Source of the DNA: AWTP1-13 sp963832445
Lineage (GTDB): Bacteria > Pseudomonadota > Alphaproteobacteria > Rhizobiales > Hyphomicrobiaceae
Direction of reading: 5' to 3'
Assembly (NCBI GenBank): GCA_963832445.1
Contig: CAWHUM010000018.1
Coordinates: forward strand, 124,001 to 188,000
Length of the DNA stretch: 64,000 nt
Every line of letters starts with the position of its first letter. Position 1 is the first letter of the stretch. The notes beneath the pieces were generated by a model. That model did no database searches and was not told the DNA's origin. It saw only the letters and a program-made list of their open reading frames with translations. Both the position numbers and the translations under genes were made by a program. Positions 9,918 to 18,119 of this stretch are shown piece after piece.

Positions 9918-11009
9918 ATGGGCTTCAAATGCGGCATCGTGGGCCTGCCGAACGTCGGCAAGTCCACCCTCTTCAACGCGCTGACGCAGACGGCGGCCGC
10001 CGAGGCCGCCAACTATCCCTTCTGCACCATCGAGCCCAACGTCGGCGACGTCGGCGTGCCGGACCCGAGGCTCGACAAGCTGCGCGACATCGCCGGCTCG
10101 GCCGCCAAGATCCCGACGCGGCTCACCTTCGTCGACATCGCCGGCCTGGTGCGCGGCGCCTCCAAGGGCGAGGGCCTCGGCAACCAGTTCCTCGGCCACA
10201 TCCGCGAGGTCGACGCGGTGGCCTACGTGCTGCGCTGCTTCGAGGACGCGGACGTCACGCACGTGGAGGGCCGCATCGATCCCATCAGCGACGCCGAGAC
10301 GGTCGAGACCGAGCTGATGATCGCCGACATGGAAAGCCTGGAGCGGCGGCGCGAGCCGCTCGAGAAGAAGGCCAAGCGGCGACAAGGAGGCCAAGGCGCA
10401 GGTCGCGCTCATCGACAAGGCCCTGGAACTGGTGCGTGCCGGCAAGCCCGCGCGCCTGGCCAAGCTCACACCCGAGGAGGAGCGGCCCTACCGGCAGCTG
10501 CAGCTGTTGACCGCCAAGCCTGTCGTCTATGTGTGCAATGTCGACGAGGCCTCCGTCGGCGGCAACGACTATTCGCGCACAGTGCAGGAGCGCGCGAAGG
10601 CCGAGGGCGCCGGCTGCGTCGTGATCTGCGCCAAGATCGAGGCCGAGGTCGCATCTTTGGAGCCGCACGAGCGCATCGAGTACCTGCAGCAGCTGGGCCT
10701 CACCGAGCCGGGGCTCAACGCGCTGATCCGCGAGGGCTATCGCGTGCTGGACCTGATCACCTTCTTCACGGTCGGCCCCAAGGAGGCCCGCGCCTGGACC
10801 GTGACGTCCGGCGCCAAGGCGCCAAGGCCGCGGGCGCCATCCACACCGACTTCGAGAAGGGCTTCATTCGCGCCGAGACCATCGCCTACGACGACTTCGT
10901 GGCACTCGGCGGCGAGCTTGCTGCCAAGCAGGCCGGCAAGATGCGGCTCGAAGGCAAGGAGTACGTCGTCAAGGACGGCGACGTGATGCTGTTCCGCTTC
11001 GCGAATTGA
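9918..11009 (+). CDS. ychF: Redox-regulated ATPase YchF (Obg family), two compensating frameshifts
   Basis: The span equals 363 codons, exactly the usual YchF length. The N-terminus has the P-loop GLPNVGKST, FVDIAGLVRGASKGEGLGNQFL, and the C-terminus the TGS-type domain ending EYVVKDGDVMLFRF. Between about 10376 and 10820 the family sequence (NVDEASVGGNDYS, ERIEYLQQLGL, DLITFFTVGPKEARAWT) lies in another frame: one extra base near 10377 and one missing near 10820 restore the reading. YchF is a ribosome-associated ATPase that prefers ATP over GTP. Given two compensating single-base changes in a conserved gene, sequence error is the likely cause. Confidence 0.94.
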   Translation: MGFKCGIVGLPNVGKSTLFNALTQTAAAEAANYPFCTIEPNVGDVGVPDPRLDKLRDIAGSAAKIPTRLTFVDIAGLVRGASKGEGLGNQFLGHIREVDAVAYVLRCFEDADVTHVEGRIDPISDAETVETELMIADMESLERRREPLEKKAKRRQGGQGAGRAHRQGPGTGACRQARAPGQAHTRGGAALPAAAAVDRQACRLCVQCRRGLRRRQRLFAHSAGAREGRGRRLRRDLRQDRGRGRIFGAARAHRVPAAAGPHRAGAQRADPRGLSRAGPDHLLHGRPQGGPRLDRDVRRQGAKAAGAIHTDFEKGFIRAETIAYDDFVALGGELAAKQAGKMRLEGKEYVVKDGDVMLFRFAN

Positions 11010-11217
11010 GCGGGCGCTGCGACACGGGTCGCCGCGCCGGCTGGTCTTGCTCGCCGAACTGGCTACCGTCGCTGCCGCCGGCCGAGGCGCAGCCAGCCGA
11101 GCACGGCTTGCCGGAGCAGCGCGCCCAACGTCAGCTCGCTGGCGGCAGGCAGCGGCACGCCGAGGCATTCCAGGCCGGCGTAGTCATTCTGGCGATCCTG
11201 CATAGCGCGCCTCCATC

Positions 11218-12051
11218 CTATGCCGCGGCTGCCGCCGAGGGCCGCCGCAGTCGCATCTGCAGCGCCTCGATGATCGCCGGGGCGTGGGTGAGCGGAGCCA
11301 TGTGGCCGGCACCCGCGATCTCGGCCAGGTGCGCGGCCGGCAAGGTTTCGTGGAGCAGCTCCACCACCTGCGCCGCCGGGGCACGCGTGGCCGTGCCGCG
11401 CATGAGGAGCGTCGGGATCTCGAGCTTGCGCAGCCGCGCCAGGTCCGCGGTCGGCGCGAACATGCTGCGCCATTCGTCGGCGACCTTCGGCATCGTCGCG
11501 ACGACGGCCTGCCGCAGCGGCTCGGGCAGCCCTTGCCAGCCGTGCGTGCCGATCCAGAAGCCCATGAACGCGTCCGCGGCAGCAGCCAAGTCACCGGCCT
11601 CGACCAGCGTGATGTGACGCCCCGCCAGCTGCGCAATCTCGTCCCAGGCCGCATCGCCTGCCTCCTTCAGCAGGTGGAACGCGACAGGCTCGATCAGGAT
11701 CAGCGACGCCACGCGACTCGGCTCGGTCAGCGCAAAACTGAGCGCCACCGCCCCGCCGTAGGAATGGCCGACGAGGTGGACCGGTCCGGCAGCTTGGTCC
11801 ACGAGCACGTGCAGGAGCTCCTGCTCGTGCGCCGCCTTGAACGGCCGGCCCTTGAGATCGATGGTTTCGCCGTAGCCGACGAGGTCCGGCGCCAGGCAGC
11901 GGTAGCTCGTACCCAGCGCCGCCAGGTAGGGCTTCCACTGTGCGCGCGAGGCGCCGCTCGAATGCGCAAACAGGATGGTGCCGTTCTCCGCGTTGGCCGT
12001 GCCGGCCTCTGCGTAGCCGATGCGTAGGGTGGCGGTGGTGAGAGTGGGCAT
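11218..12051 (-). CDS. Alpha/beta hydrolase
   Basis: 277 residues from the ATG at 12051, which has AGGAG six bases upstream; a longer frame upstream is not protein-like. Canonical alpha/beta-hydrolase fold: oxyanion region FAHSSGASRAQW, nucleophile elbow GHSYGGAVAL, cap region around MGFWIGTHGW, and catalytic His in AGAGHMAPL near the C-terminus. It probably hydrolyses an ester or similar small substrate in the cytosol. It is divergent from a regulator that itself carries an alpha/beta-hydrolase domain, with 149 bases between the starts, so the two may share control. Confidence 0.88.
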   Translation of the reverse strand: MPTLTTATLRIGYAEAGTANAENGTILFAHSSGASRAQWKPYLAALGTSYRCLAPDLVGYGETIDLKGRPFKAAHEQELLHVLVDQAAGPVHLVGHSYGGAVALSFALTEPSRVASLILIEPVAFHLLKEAGDAAWDEIAQLAGRHITLVEAGDLAAAADAFMGFWIGTHGWQGLPEPLRQAVVATMPKVADEWRSMFAPTADLARLRKLEIPTLLMRGTATRAPAAQVVELLHETLPAAHLAEIAGAGHMAPLTHAPAIIEALQMRLRRPSAAAAA

Positions 12052-12200
12052 TAGAGCTCCTCTAGATGCTGTGGGTTGCCTTGCTGCGCAGGCCTCCGCG
12101 GTCAGCGCCTTGGCCCGTTCTGTAGGCCCTGGCCGTCCCCTGGCCGTCCCCGCGCGGCGCTGTTGCCCTCTCCACACGCACTCGTGATAAGGGTGCGCGA

Positions 12201-13802
12201 ATGGCCAGCTATGCCCTCACCCTGCTCGGCTATCCGCGGCTTGCCTGCGACGGCGCAACCGTGCCGCTTGCCCTGCGCAAGGCGCTGGCGCTCGTCGTCT
12301 ATCTCGAGCGGGAGAAGCGCCCCGTCGCCCGCGAGGCGTTGGTGGCACTGCTGTGGCCCGATGCGGACGAAGAGAGCGGCCGCGCTGCCTTGCGCCGGCT
12401 GCTGCATCGTCTACGCCCATACGTACCGGGCCTGCTGGCCATCGCAGGCGACGCAGTGGCCATCGATGCTGCGGCCGCACTTAAGTCCGATGCGGCCGAT
12501 CTCGAGCGGGCCATCGAGCTTGTGGCCGATCCGACGGAGCAAAGCCTTTCCACGGCTGCGGCTCTGCTAGAGACCGTCGGCGCTCCGTTTCTGGAAGGCT
12601 TTACGCTCAACGGCTGCGAGGCATTTGAGGATTGGCGGCGTGCGGAGGCCGAGCGCCTGCGAGCGCTGTCCAGTCGATTGCTCGCGACTTTGCACAAGGC
12701 CGAAACGGCGGCCGGCCGCCACGATCGCGCAACGGAGCTCGCCCGCCGGTGGGTTGCGCACGACCCGCTGGAGGAGGCGGCGCATCGCGCGCTCATCGGC
12801 TCGCTTGCTGCCGCGGGCCGCCACGCCGAAGCCGGCTATCAGGCGCAACGCATGCGCGCCCTGCTGGTGCGCGAGGTCGGCGCCGGGCCCTCGGCCGAGA
12901 CGCTCGCCTTCCTTGCCTCTGTCGCGGCAACCAAAGCCTCCCCGGCATCCTTCACAGCCGCGCTGCAGTCAGCCGCGAGACCCGAGACACGCTATGTCGC
13001 GAGCGGCGGCGTGCACATTGCCTATCAGGTCTCGGGCAGCGGCAATCGCCACCTCGTGCTGCTGCCGGGCTTCGTCACGCACCTGGAGGTGATGTGGGAG
13101 TCGCGCAAGGCTGCGGCCTTCCTCGAAGCCCTCGGGCGCATGGCACGCGTCATCGCCTTCGACCGGCGCGGTATCGGCCTGTCGGACCGCATCGGTCTGG
13201 CGCCGTCGGCGGAAGCCACCATGCGCGATATGACCGCCGTGCTGGACGCTACAGGCGTGAAGCGCGCCATTGTCTTTGGCACATCGGAAGGCGGGCCCGC
13301 GGCTATCCTGCTCGCCGCGCGCAAGCCCGAGCGCACCCGCGGACTGATACTCTATGGAACAATGGCGAAAGGGCTCGCCGGACGGGACTACCCCTGCGCC
13401 CTCACCGCCGCCCAGTACAATGCGTGGCTGTCGCAACTCCGCTCGGGATGGGGCGGACCTGTAGGACTGGAAGCGTTCGCTCCCTCGGTGGCGGCAGACC
13501 CCGCCACCCGGTTGTGGTGGTCACGGCTTTTGCGGTTGGCGGCGACGCCTGGCAGCATGGCTGCCATCGTAGAATCGCTGCGCGACTCCGATGTGCGCGC
13601 CGAGCTTGCGCGAGTGAAGGCGCCCACGCTCGTGCTGCACCGACTTCAGGATCGCGCCGTGCGCATGGATGCGGGCCGCTACATTGCCGCCAGACTCCCG
13701 CACGCGCGCTTCGTGGAGCTGCCGGGCCACGACCATTGGCCCTGGATCGGCGACAGCGACGCGATCCTGCGCGAAGTCGAAGCCTTCGTACGCGCACTCT
13801 AG
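12201..13802 (+). CDS. BTAD-type transcriptional regulator fused to alpha/beta hydrolase
   Basis: 533 residues. Residues 1-92 form a winged-helix DNA-binding domain of the SARP/OmpR kind (LLGYPRLACDG, ALVALLWPDADEESGRAALRRLLHRLR). Residues 95-245 form a helical bacterial transcriptional activator domain (BTAD: FEDWRRAEAERLRAL, AHRALIGSLAAAGRHAEA). Residues 265-533 form an alpha/beta hydrolase of the adenylate-cyclase-associated kind, with D321 in AFDRRGIGLSD, nucleophile S362 in FGTSEGGP and His in GHDHWPW. The hydrolase triad looks intact, so it may bind or turn over a ligand that controls DNA binding. Its direct target may be the divergent hydrolase gene next door; that is inference. Confidence 0.88.
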   Translation: MASYALTLLGYPRLACDGATVPLALRKALALVVYLEREKRPVAREALVALLWPDADEESGRAALRRLLHRLRPYVPGLLAIAGDAVAIDAAAALKSDAADLERAIELVADPTEQSLSTAAALLETVGAPFLEGFTLNGCEAFEDWRRAEAERLRALSSRLLATLHKAETAAGRHDRATELARRWVAHDPLEEAAHRALIGSLAAAGRHAEAGYQAQRMRALLVREVGAGPSAETLAFLASVAATKASPASFTAALQSAARPETRYVASGGVHIAYQVSGSGNRHLVLLPGFVTHLEVMWESRKAAAFLEALGRMARVIAFDRRGIGLSDRIGLAPSAEATMRDMTAVLDATGVKRAIVFGTSEGGPAAILLAARKPERTRGLILYGTMAKGLAGRDYPCALTAAQYNAWLSQLRSGWGGPVGLEAFAPSVAADPATRLWWSRLLRLAATPGSMAAIVESLRDSDVRAELARVKAPTLVLHRLQDRAVRMDAGRYIAARLPHARFVELPGHDHWPWIGDSDAILREVEAFVRAL

Positions 13803-13912
13803 GCAGAACCAGCGCGCAGCTCTGCGCTCAACGCAGTCGTCGCTTCGCCACAAAGCGCACTACCATGGCGTTGTCCGGATATCATTCCGGGCAAAGCAGT
13901 GGAGTTCGCAAC

Positions 13913-14320
13913 ATGGCAAAACCTCTTGTCACGCTGATCATCGAGGGCGCGCGCGCGCTCATCGACAACCAGGCGACGTGGTGCCAGGGCACGTTTGCGC
14001 TTCGTACCGACGGCCGTCGCTGCGAGGCGCATGAAGCCGGCGCCGTTCGCTTCTGCGCCTACGGGGCGCTCCAGCGTGTCGCTTTCGACGTGACCGGCAA
14101 GCGGTCGCTGGCGGAAGAGTTCGCCCAGCGGGCGGCTGTGGCCATCACGGGGCGAAGTGCCGCGCACGCGCGCGCCTGCATCATTCAGGCCAACGACAGC
14201 CAGGGGCGTGAGGCCGTGCTCAAGCTGTTCGACCTGTACCTGACGGCGCCAGAAGGCACGGAGACGGCCAAGCCCGAGGCGCCGCGCCGGAAGCGCAAGG
14301 TTCTCGAGCTGGTGCACTAG
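13913..14320 (+). CDS. DUF6197-like hypothetical protein
   Basis: 135 residues from the ATG at 13913, with GGAG ten bases before it. The block ATWCQGTFALRTDGR followed by AVRFCAYGALQRVA resembles DUF6197 proteins, small cytosolic proteins of unknown role; family assignment is from memory of the WCQG/FC-GAL pattern. No signal peptide or membrane helix; C-terminus is basic (PRRKRKVLELVH). It follows the BTAD regulator by about 110 bases and is convergent with the FAD dehydrogenase. A dehydrated second possibility is a start about 16 codons upstream. Confidence 0.65.
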   Translation: MAKPLVTLIIEGARALIDNQATWCQGTFALRTDGRRCEAHEAGAVRFCAYGALQRVAFDVTGKRSLAEEFAQRAAVAITGRSAAHARACIIQANDSQGREAVLKLFDLYLTAPEGTETAKPEAPRRKRKVLELVH

Positions 14321-14330
14321 GCATTCGAGG

Positions 14331-14365
14331 GCGGCAGCCGGTAAGCCGGCGGGCTGCGCTGCCGC
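14331..14365. terminator. Hairpin between convergent genes
   Basis: GCGGCAGC (14331-14338) pairs perfectly with GCTGCCGC (14358-14365), and GCCGG/CCGGC nests inside. It lies between two convergent genes, so it may end transcription in both directions. There is no clear U-tract. Confidence 0.45.
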
Positions 14366-14395
14366 CGCTGCCCGAGATTTGTTGGTCGGCTCCGC

Positions 14396-16042
14396 CTAAC
14401 CGGCGAGCGCGGCCGCCGCCCTGCCAGCAACGCGGCCCGAGAAGATGCAGCCGCCGAGGAACGTCCCTTCCAGCGCGCGGTAGCCGTGCATGCCGCCGCC
14501 ACCGAAGCCCGCCACCTCACCCGCCGCGAACACGTTGCCGAGCGGTTGCCCGTCGGCCTTGAGCACTCGCGCGGAGAGGTCCGTCTGCAGCCCGCCCAAG
14601 GTCTTGCGCGTGAGCACCCACAGGCGCACCGCAATCAGCGGCCCGGCCTTGGGGTCGAGCAGGCGGTGCGGCGTCGCCACCCTGATCAGCTTGTCGCCCA
14701 GGTAGTTGCGCGCGCCGCGGATGGCAGTGACCTGCGCGTCCTTGGTGTAGGCATTGTCGATCTCGCGGTCGCGGGCCTGAATTTCTCGCTCGAGCGCGCG
14801 GGCATCGATCAGGGCCGCGCCGGCACGCTCGTTCATGGCCGCCACCAGTTCGGTGAGCGTCTTCTTGACGATGAAGTCCACGCCCTGCTTCTTGAAGGCG
14901 TCGACCGGGCCCGGCACGCCCAGGCGCCGGCCCAGAACCTTGCGGATGCTCTTGCCGGTGAGGTCGGGGTTCTGCTCCGAGCCCGACAGCGCGAACTCGC
15001 GCGCGATGATCTTCTGGGTGAGCACGAACCAGGAATAGTCGTAGCCGGTCTTCCTCAGGTGCTCGAGCGTGCCCAGGGTGTCGAAGCCCGGGAACAGCGG
15101 GATGGGCAGGCGCTTGCCGGTGGCGTCGATCCACAGCGACGACGGACCCGGCAGGATGCGGATGCCGTGCCTCGTCCAGATCGGCGCGAAGTTGGTGATG
15201 CCCTCGGTGTAGTGCCACATGCGGTCGGGGTTGATGATGTTGCCGCCCGCCGCCTGCACGATGCCCAGCATGCGCCCGTCGACGTGGTCGGGCACGCCCG
15301 AGAGCATGTGCTTGGGCGGCTCGCCGAGCCGCTTCGGCCAGCTCGAGCGCACCAGCTCATGATTGCCGCCGATGCCGCCCGAAGTCACGATCACCGCTTG
15401 CGCCCGCAAGGCAAAGTTGCCGACAACCTTGCGCGAGCTGGGCGCGCCGCGCTCGGCGTTGCTCGGTTCCAGCACATCGCCTGCAACGCCGTCTATCACG
15501 CCAGCCGACTGCGTCAGCTCGTCGACCCGATGGCGGAAGCGCAGCGAGGCGAGGCCCGCCTTGGCGCCCTCATAGAGGCGCTTCACGAACGGCTCGATCA
15601 GCGCCGGCCCAGTACCCCAGGTGACGTGGAAGCGCGGCACCGAGTTGCCGTGCTCGGTGGCGAGATAGCCGCCGCGCTCGGCCCAGCCGACGATCGGGAA
15701 CCAGCGCACGCCCTTGGCATGCAGCCAGGAGCGCTTCTCGCCCGCCGCGAAGCCGACATAGGCTTCGGCCCACTTGCGCGGCCAGTGGTCCTCGTCGCGG
15801 TCGAAGCCCGCCGAGCCCATCCAATCCTGCAGGGCGAGGTCGTGGCTGTCGCGGATGCGCAGGCGCCGCTGCTCGGGCGAGTCGACGAACATCAACCCGC
15901 CGAACGACCAGAACGCCTGGCCGCCCAGCGACTGCTCGCCCTCCTGGTCAAGGAGGATCACGCGCTTGCCGGCGTCGATCACCTCGCAAGCTGCGACGAG
16001 GCCCGCCAGCCCGCCGCCCACAATGATGACGTCCGCGTCCAT
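14396..16042 (-). CDS. FAD-binding dehydrogenase (fumarate reductase/KstD-like)
   Basis: 548 residues. N-terminal dinucleotide fold DVIIVGGGLAGLVAACEV, followed by ILLDQEGEQSLGGQAFWSFGG, and a C-terminal FAD site LGNVFAAGEVAGFGGGGMHG with GTFLGGCIFSGR. The pattern fits the family of putative FAD-binding dehydrogenases related to fumarate reductase flavoprotein and 3-ketosteroid dehydrogenase. It probably carries out an alpha,beta-dehydrogenation; the substrate is unknown. It ends a same-strand run with the ketopantoate-reductase-like gene (34 bases away) and a dienelactone-hydrolase-like gene, consistent with a small catabolic operon. Confidence 0.88.
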   Translation of the reverse strand: MDADVIIVGGGLAGLVAACEVIDAGKRVILLDQEGEQSLGGQAFWSFGGLMFVDSPEQRRLRIRDSHDLALQDWMGSAGFDRDEDHWPRKWAEAYVGFAAGEKRSWLHAKGVRWFPIVGWAERGGYLATEHGNSVPRFHVTWGTGPALIEPFVKRLYEGAKAGLASLRFRHRVDELTQSAGVIDGVAGDVLEPSNAERGAPSSRKVVGNFALRAQAVIVTSGGIGGNHELVRSSWPKRLGEPPKHMLSGVPDHVDGRMLGIVQAAGGNIINPDRMWHYTEGITNFAPIWTRHGIRILPGPSSLWIDATGKRLPIPLFPGFDTLGTLEHLRKTGYDYSWFVLTQKIIAREFALSGSEQNPDLTGKSIRKVLGRRLGVPGPVDAFKKQGVDFIVKKTLTELVAAMNERAGAALIDARALEREIQARDREIDNAYTKDAQVTAIRGARNYLGDKLIRVATPHRLLDPKAGPLIAVRLWVLTRKTLGGLQTDLSARVLKADGQPLGNVFAAGEVAGFGGGGMHGYRALEGTFLGGCIFSGRVAGRAAAALAG

Positions 16043-16076
16043 GCTTTCCTCCCCGTGCCTTTGCGCGGCGCTGCGT

Positions 16077-17108
16077 TTATCTTGCGCCGTTGATTTGATC
16101 CGGTGACAAACCGGGTGAGCCCGCGCCGGCGGCCTCGGCCTGCCTGACCTGGGCGATGATGCGCTCGGCGAGGGGCGCGCGCACGCCCGATTTGCGGGCC
16201 AGCTTCAGGATCGCCCCCTGCAGGTAGTCGATCTCGGTCGCCCGCCGCCGCTGCAGGTCCTCCCACATGGAAGAGCGCGCTTGCGGATCGATCGCCAGCA
16301 TGCGCCGCGCGACCACCCTGAAGAGCCAATTCGGTAGCCGCAGGATGCGCGGGATGGCGCCGGGCGGCACCCCCTCGATGCGGGCCGGACGGATGCCTGC
16401 CGCCTTGAGCACGGCCAGCGCCTCGTCCATCTGCGCTGCCAGCAGAAGCCGCCAGCGGCGGTCGGCGAGCTGGATGACGAGCGGCACGCCCGAAAGCGCA
16501 TTCAGTGCGTTGTTGAGATTGAGCAGCAGCTTGCCCCACAGAACGCCCGCCATGTCGGCGTCCTCGGCGACCCGTGCACCCGCCACATCCAGGGCCTCGC
16601 GCAGTCCCGGCACGCCGGGCCCGATGCGGATCGTGCCGCTGGTTCCGCGATGAAAGCGCGCCGGCTGGCCAAGCCCGTGCGTCTGCACCACGTTGAACGC
16701 CACCATGCCCGGCACCACGCGAGCAATGCCGCCGACGCGGGCCAGCAGCACATCGACGTTGCCGACGCCGTTCTGCAGGCTGACCACGGTCCCGTCAGAA
16801 GGTGCGTGCTCGGCGATCAGGTCGGCCATAGCCGAGGTGGCCCCGCTCTTCACCGCAACGAGGATGATCTCCGCCTCGGCGAAGGCCGCTTCCGGGTCGG
16901 TGGCGAGCTTGACGGCCGTGGGAGCGAGCGTGCGGTCGGCGCCGTCGAGGTCCGAGATGCGCAAGCCATGTCCGGCGATCATCTCGGCGAGCGCCGGCCG
17001 CAGCAGCAGTGTCACGTCGCGCCCCGCCAGCGCCAGGCAACCGCCGACGTAGCAGCCGATGCTGCCGGCGCCGGCAACGACGATGCGAGGGTGGGTGCTG
17101 TCGGTCAC
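16077..17108 (-). CDS. Ketopantoate reductase family protein
   Basis: 343 residues with a GTG start at 17108. The N-terminal NADP-binding motif is IVVAGAGSIGCYVGG; the ApbA/PanE signatures VAVKSGATSAM and VSLQNGVGN follow, then the catalytic-type Lys-Asn region LWGKLLLNLNNALNAL and a helical C-terminal domain. True PanE makes pantoate for CoA, but many paralogues act on other 2-keto acids. Placement inside a catabolic-looking operon, 14 bases after a dienelactone-hydrolase-like gene, argues for a degradative paralogue here, so I give no symbol. Confidence 0.85.
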   Translation of the reverse strand: MTDSTHPRIVVAGAGSIGCYVGGCLALAGRDVTLLLRPALAEMIAGHGLRISDLDGADRTLAPTAVKLATDPEAAFAEAEIILVAVKSGATSAMADLIAEHAPSDGTVVSLQNGVGNVDVLLARVGGIARVVPGMVAFNVVQTHGLGQPARFHRGTSGTIRIGPGVPGLREALDVAGARVAEDADMAGVLWGKLLLNLNNALNALSGVPLVIQLADRRWRLLLAAQMDEALAVLKAAGIRPARIEGVPPGAIPRILRLPNWLFRVVARRMLAIDPQARSSMWEDLQRRRATEIDYLQGAILKLARKSGVRAPLAERIIAQVRQAEAAGAGSPGLSPDQINGAR

Positions 17109-17122
17109 GGTGAAGGCGTTAT

Positions 17123-17950
17123 TTATAGCCTGGCGCGGAGGAACTCCACCACGCGCCGAAAAACTTGATGCACCGGGTGGTCGGGATGCACCGGGTGGTC
17201 GGGCCCGGCGTCGGCGGCTTTGGCGTACTCCGCTGTCAACGTGGAGTGACGGGGGAAGAAAATGCGCTGCAGCGCCGATGCACCGCCGTACTCCTCCACC
17301 TCGATGTTGTCGCCGAAAGCCTCACGCAGCCGGTCGAGGCGCGCCCGTGGGCAGATGCGATCCTCCTCGAAGCGCAGTGCCAGCATTCGCATGTTGTCGG
17401 CTTTCAGGCGGCGGCCGGCGGCGGCCAGGTCCGCGTCCGCCACATTGAGCTGGCTCGCCCAGCGCCCGTGGCCGAGGCCGGTGTACACGTAGGTGGTGGA
17501 GAACGGCACCGCCGGCTGGGCCGCCACCGGGGCCGCAACCCAGGGGTCTATGACGAGCGGGATCACGAACGCGCCCGTCAGGCACATGCCGATGGCCCCG
17601 ACCCGGCCGTTGCCATGCCGCGCGCTCATGTCCTGAGCCAGCGCTCTGAGCCAGTCGGTGATGGGGGCTGATTTGCCGGCGGCCAACCTGGCGAACTCGC
17701 GTGAGATGCAGAGCCTCAGGGAGTTGCTCAAAGAAGCGGAGTGCAGAGGTTTGCCGAACAGATGCGGGAGGTACACGCGGAAGCCTTGACCTGCCAGGCG
17801 GCGCGCGAAGTCCACCGCGGCCGCCGTCAGGCCTGGCAGTTCGTGCATCACCAGCACCGGGGGGCCATCGCCGATGACGTAAACGTCGTGCGAGATCTTC
17901 CCGCGCGACCACTGATAGGAAGTGAAGCCGTCGAGCCCTGTGCTTTGCAT
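17123..17950 (-). CDS. Dienelactone hydrolase family protein
   Basis: 275 residues from the ATG at 17950, behind GAGGG. Alpha/beta-hydrolase fold with PPVLVMHELPGLTAAAVDFARRL at the oxyanion side and a cysteine nucleophile in GAIGMCLTGAF (GxCxG), the dienelactone-hydrolase hallmark. Near the C-terminus an 18-base tandem repeat at about 17168-17203 encodes HPDHPV twice, right where the active His would lie. The enzyme would open a lactone or ester in aromatic or CoA-linked catabolism. First gene of a three-gene run and divergent from the double-hotdog gene across 169 bases. Confidence 0.83.
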   Translation of the reverse strand: MQSTGLDGFTSYQWSRGKISHDVYVIGDGPPVLVMHELPGLTAAAVDFARRLAGQGFRVYLPHLFGKPLHSASLSNSLRLCISREFARLAAGKSAPITDWLRALAQDMSARHGNGRVGAIGMCLTGAFVIPLVIDPWVAAPVAAQPAVPFSTTYVYTGLGHGRWASQLNVADADLAAAGRRLKADNMRMLALRFEEDRICPRARLDRLREAFGDNIEVEEYGGASALQRIFFPRHSTLTAEYAKAADAGPDHPVHPDHPVHQVFRRVVEFLRARL

Positions 17951-18119
17951 TGCGATACCCTCGATTGGAAATGGCTGCTGCTGAAAACGTTCTGGCTGCT
18001 CACCCCAGGTACCCGCGCCAACTGCAAATCGGTCATGACCCTGACGCTTTGCAGCGGCGCTGACAAGGCGTGCGTGGGCCTGTATGAGGGATTGATCCGC
18101 AGCAGCGAAGGACCAGGGC

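Noticed and set aside
8066..10510. An 814-codon frame starting in rplY and crossing pth and ychF
   Set aside because: Only the first part is L25; the rest is an out-of-frame reading caused by the missing base near 9000.
16077..17108. Calling this gene panE of pantothenate synthesis
   Set aside because: Fold matches, but operon context is catabolic and paralogues are common, so a firm symbol is not justified.
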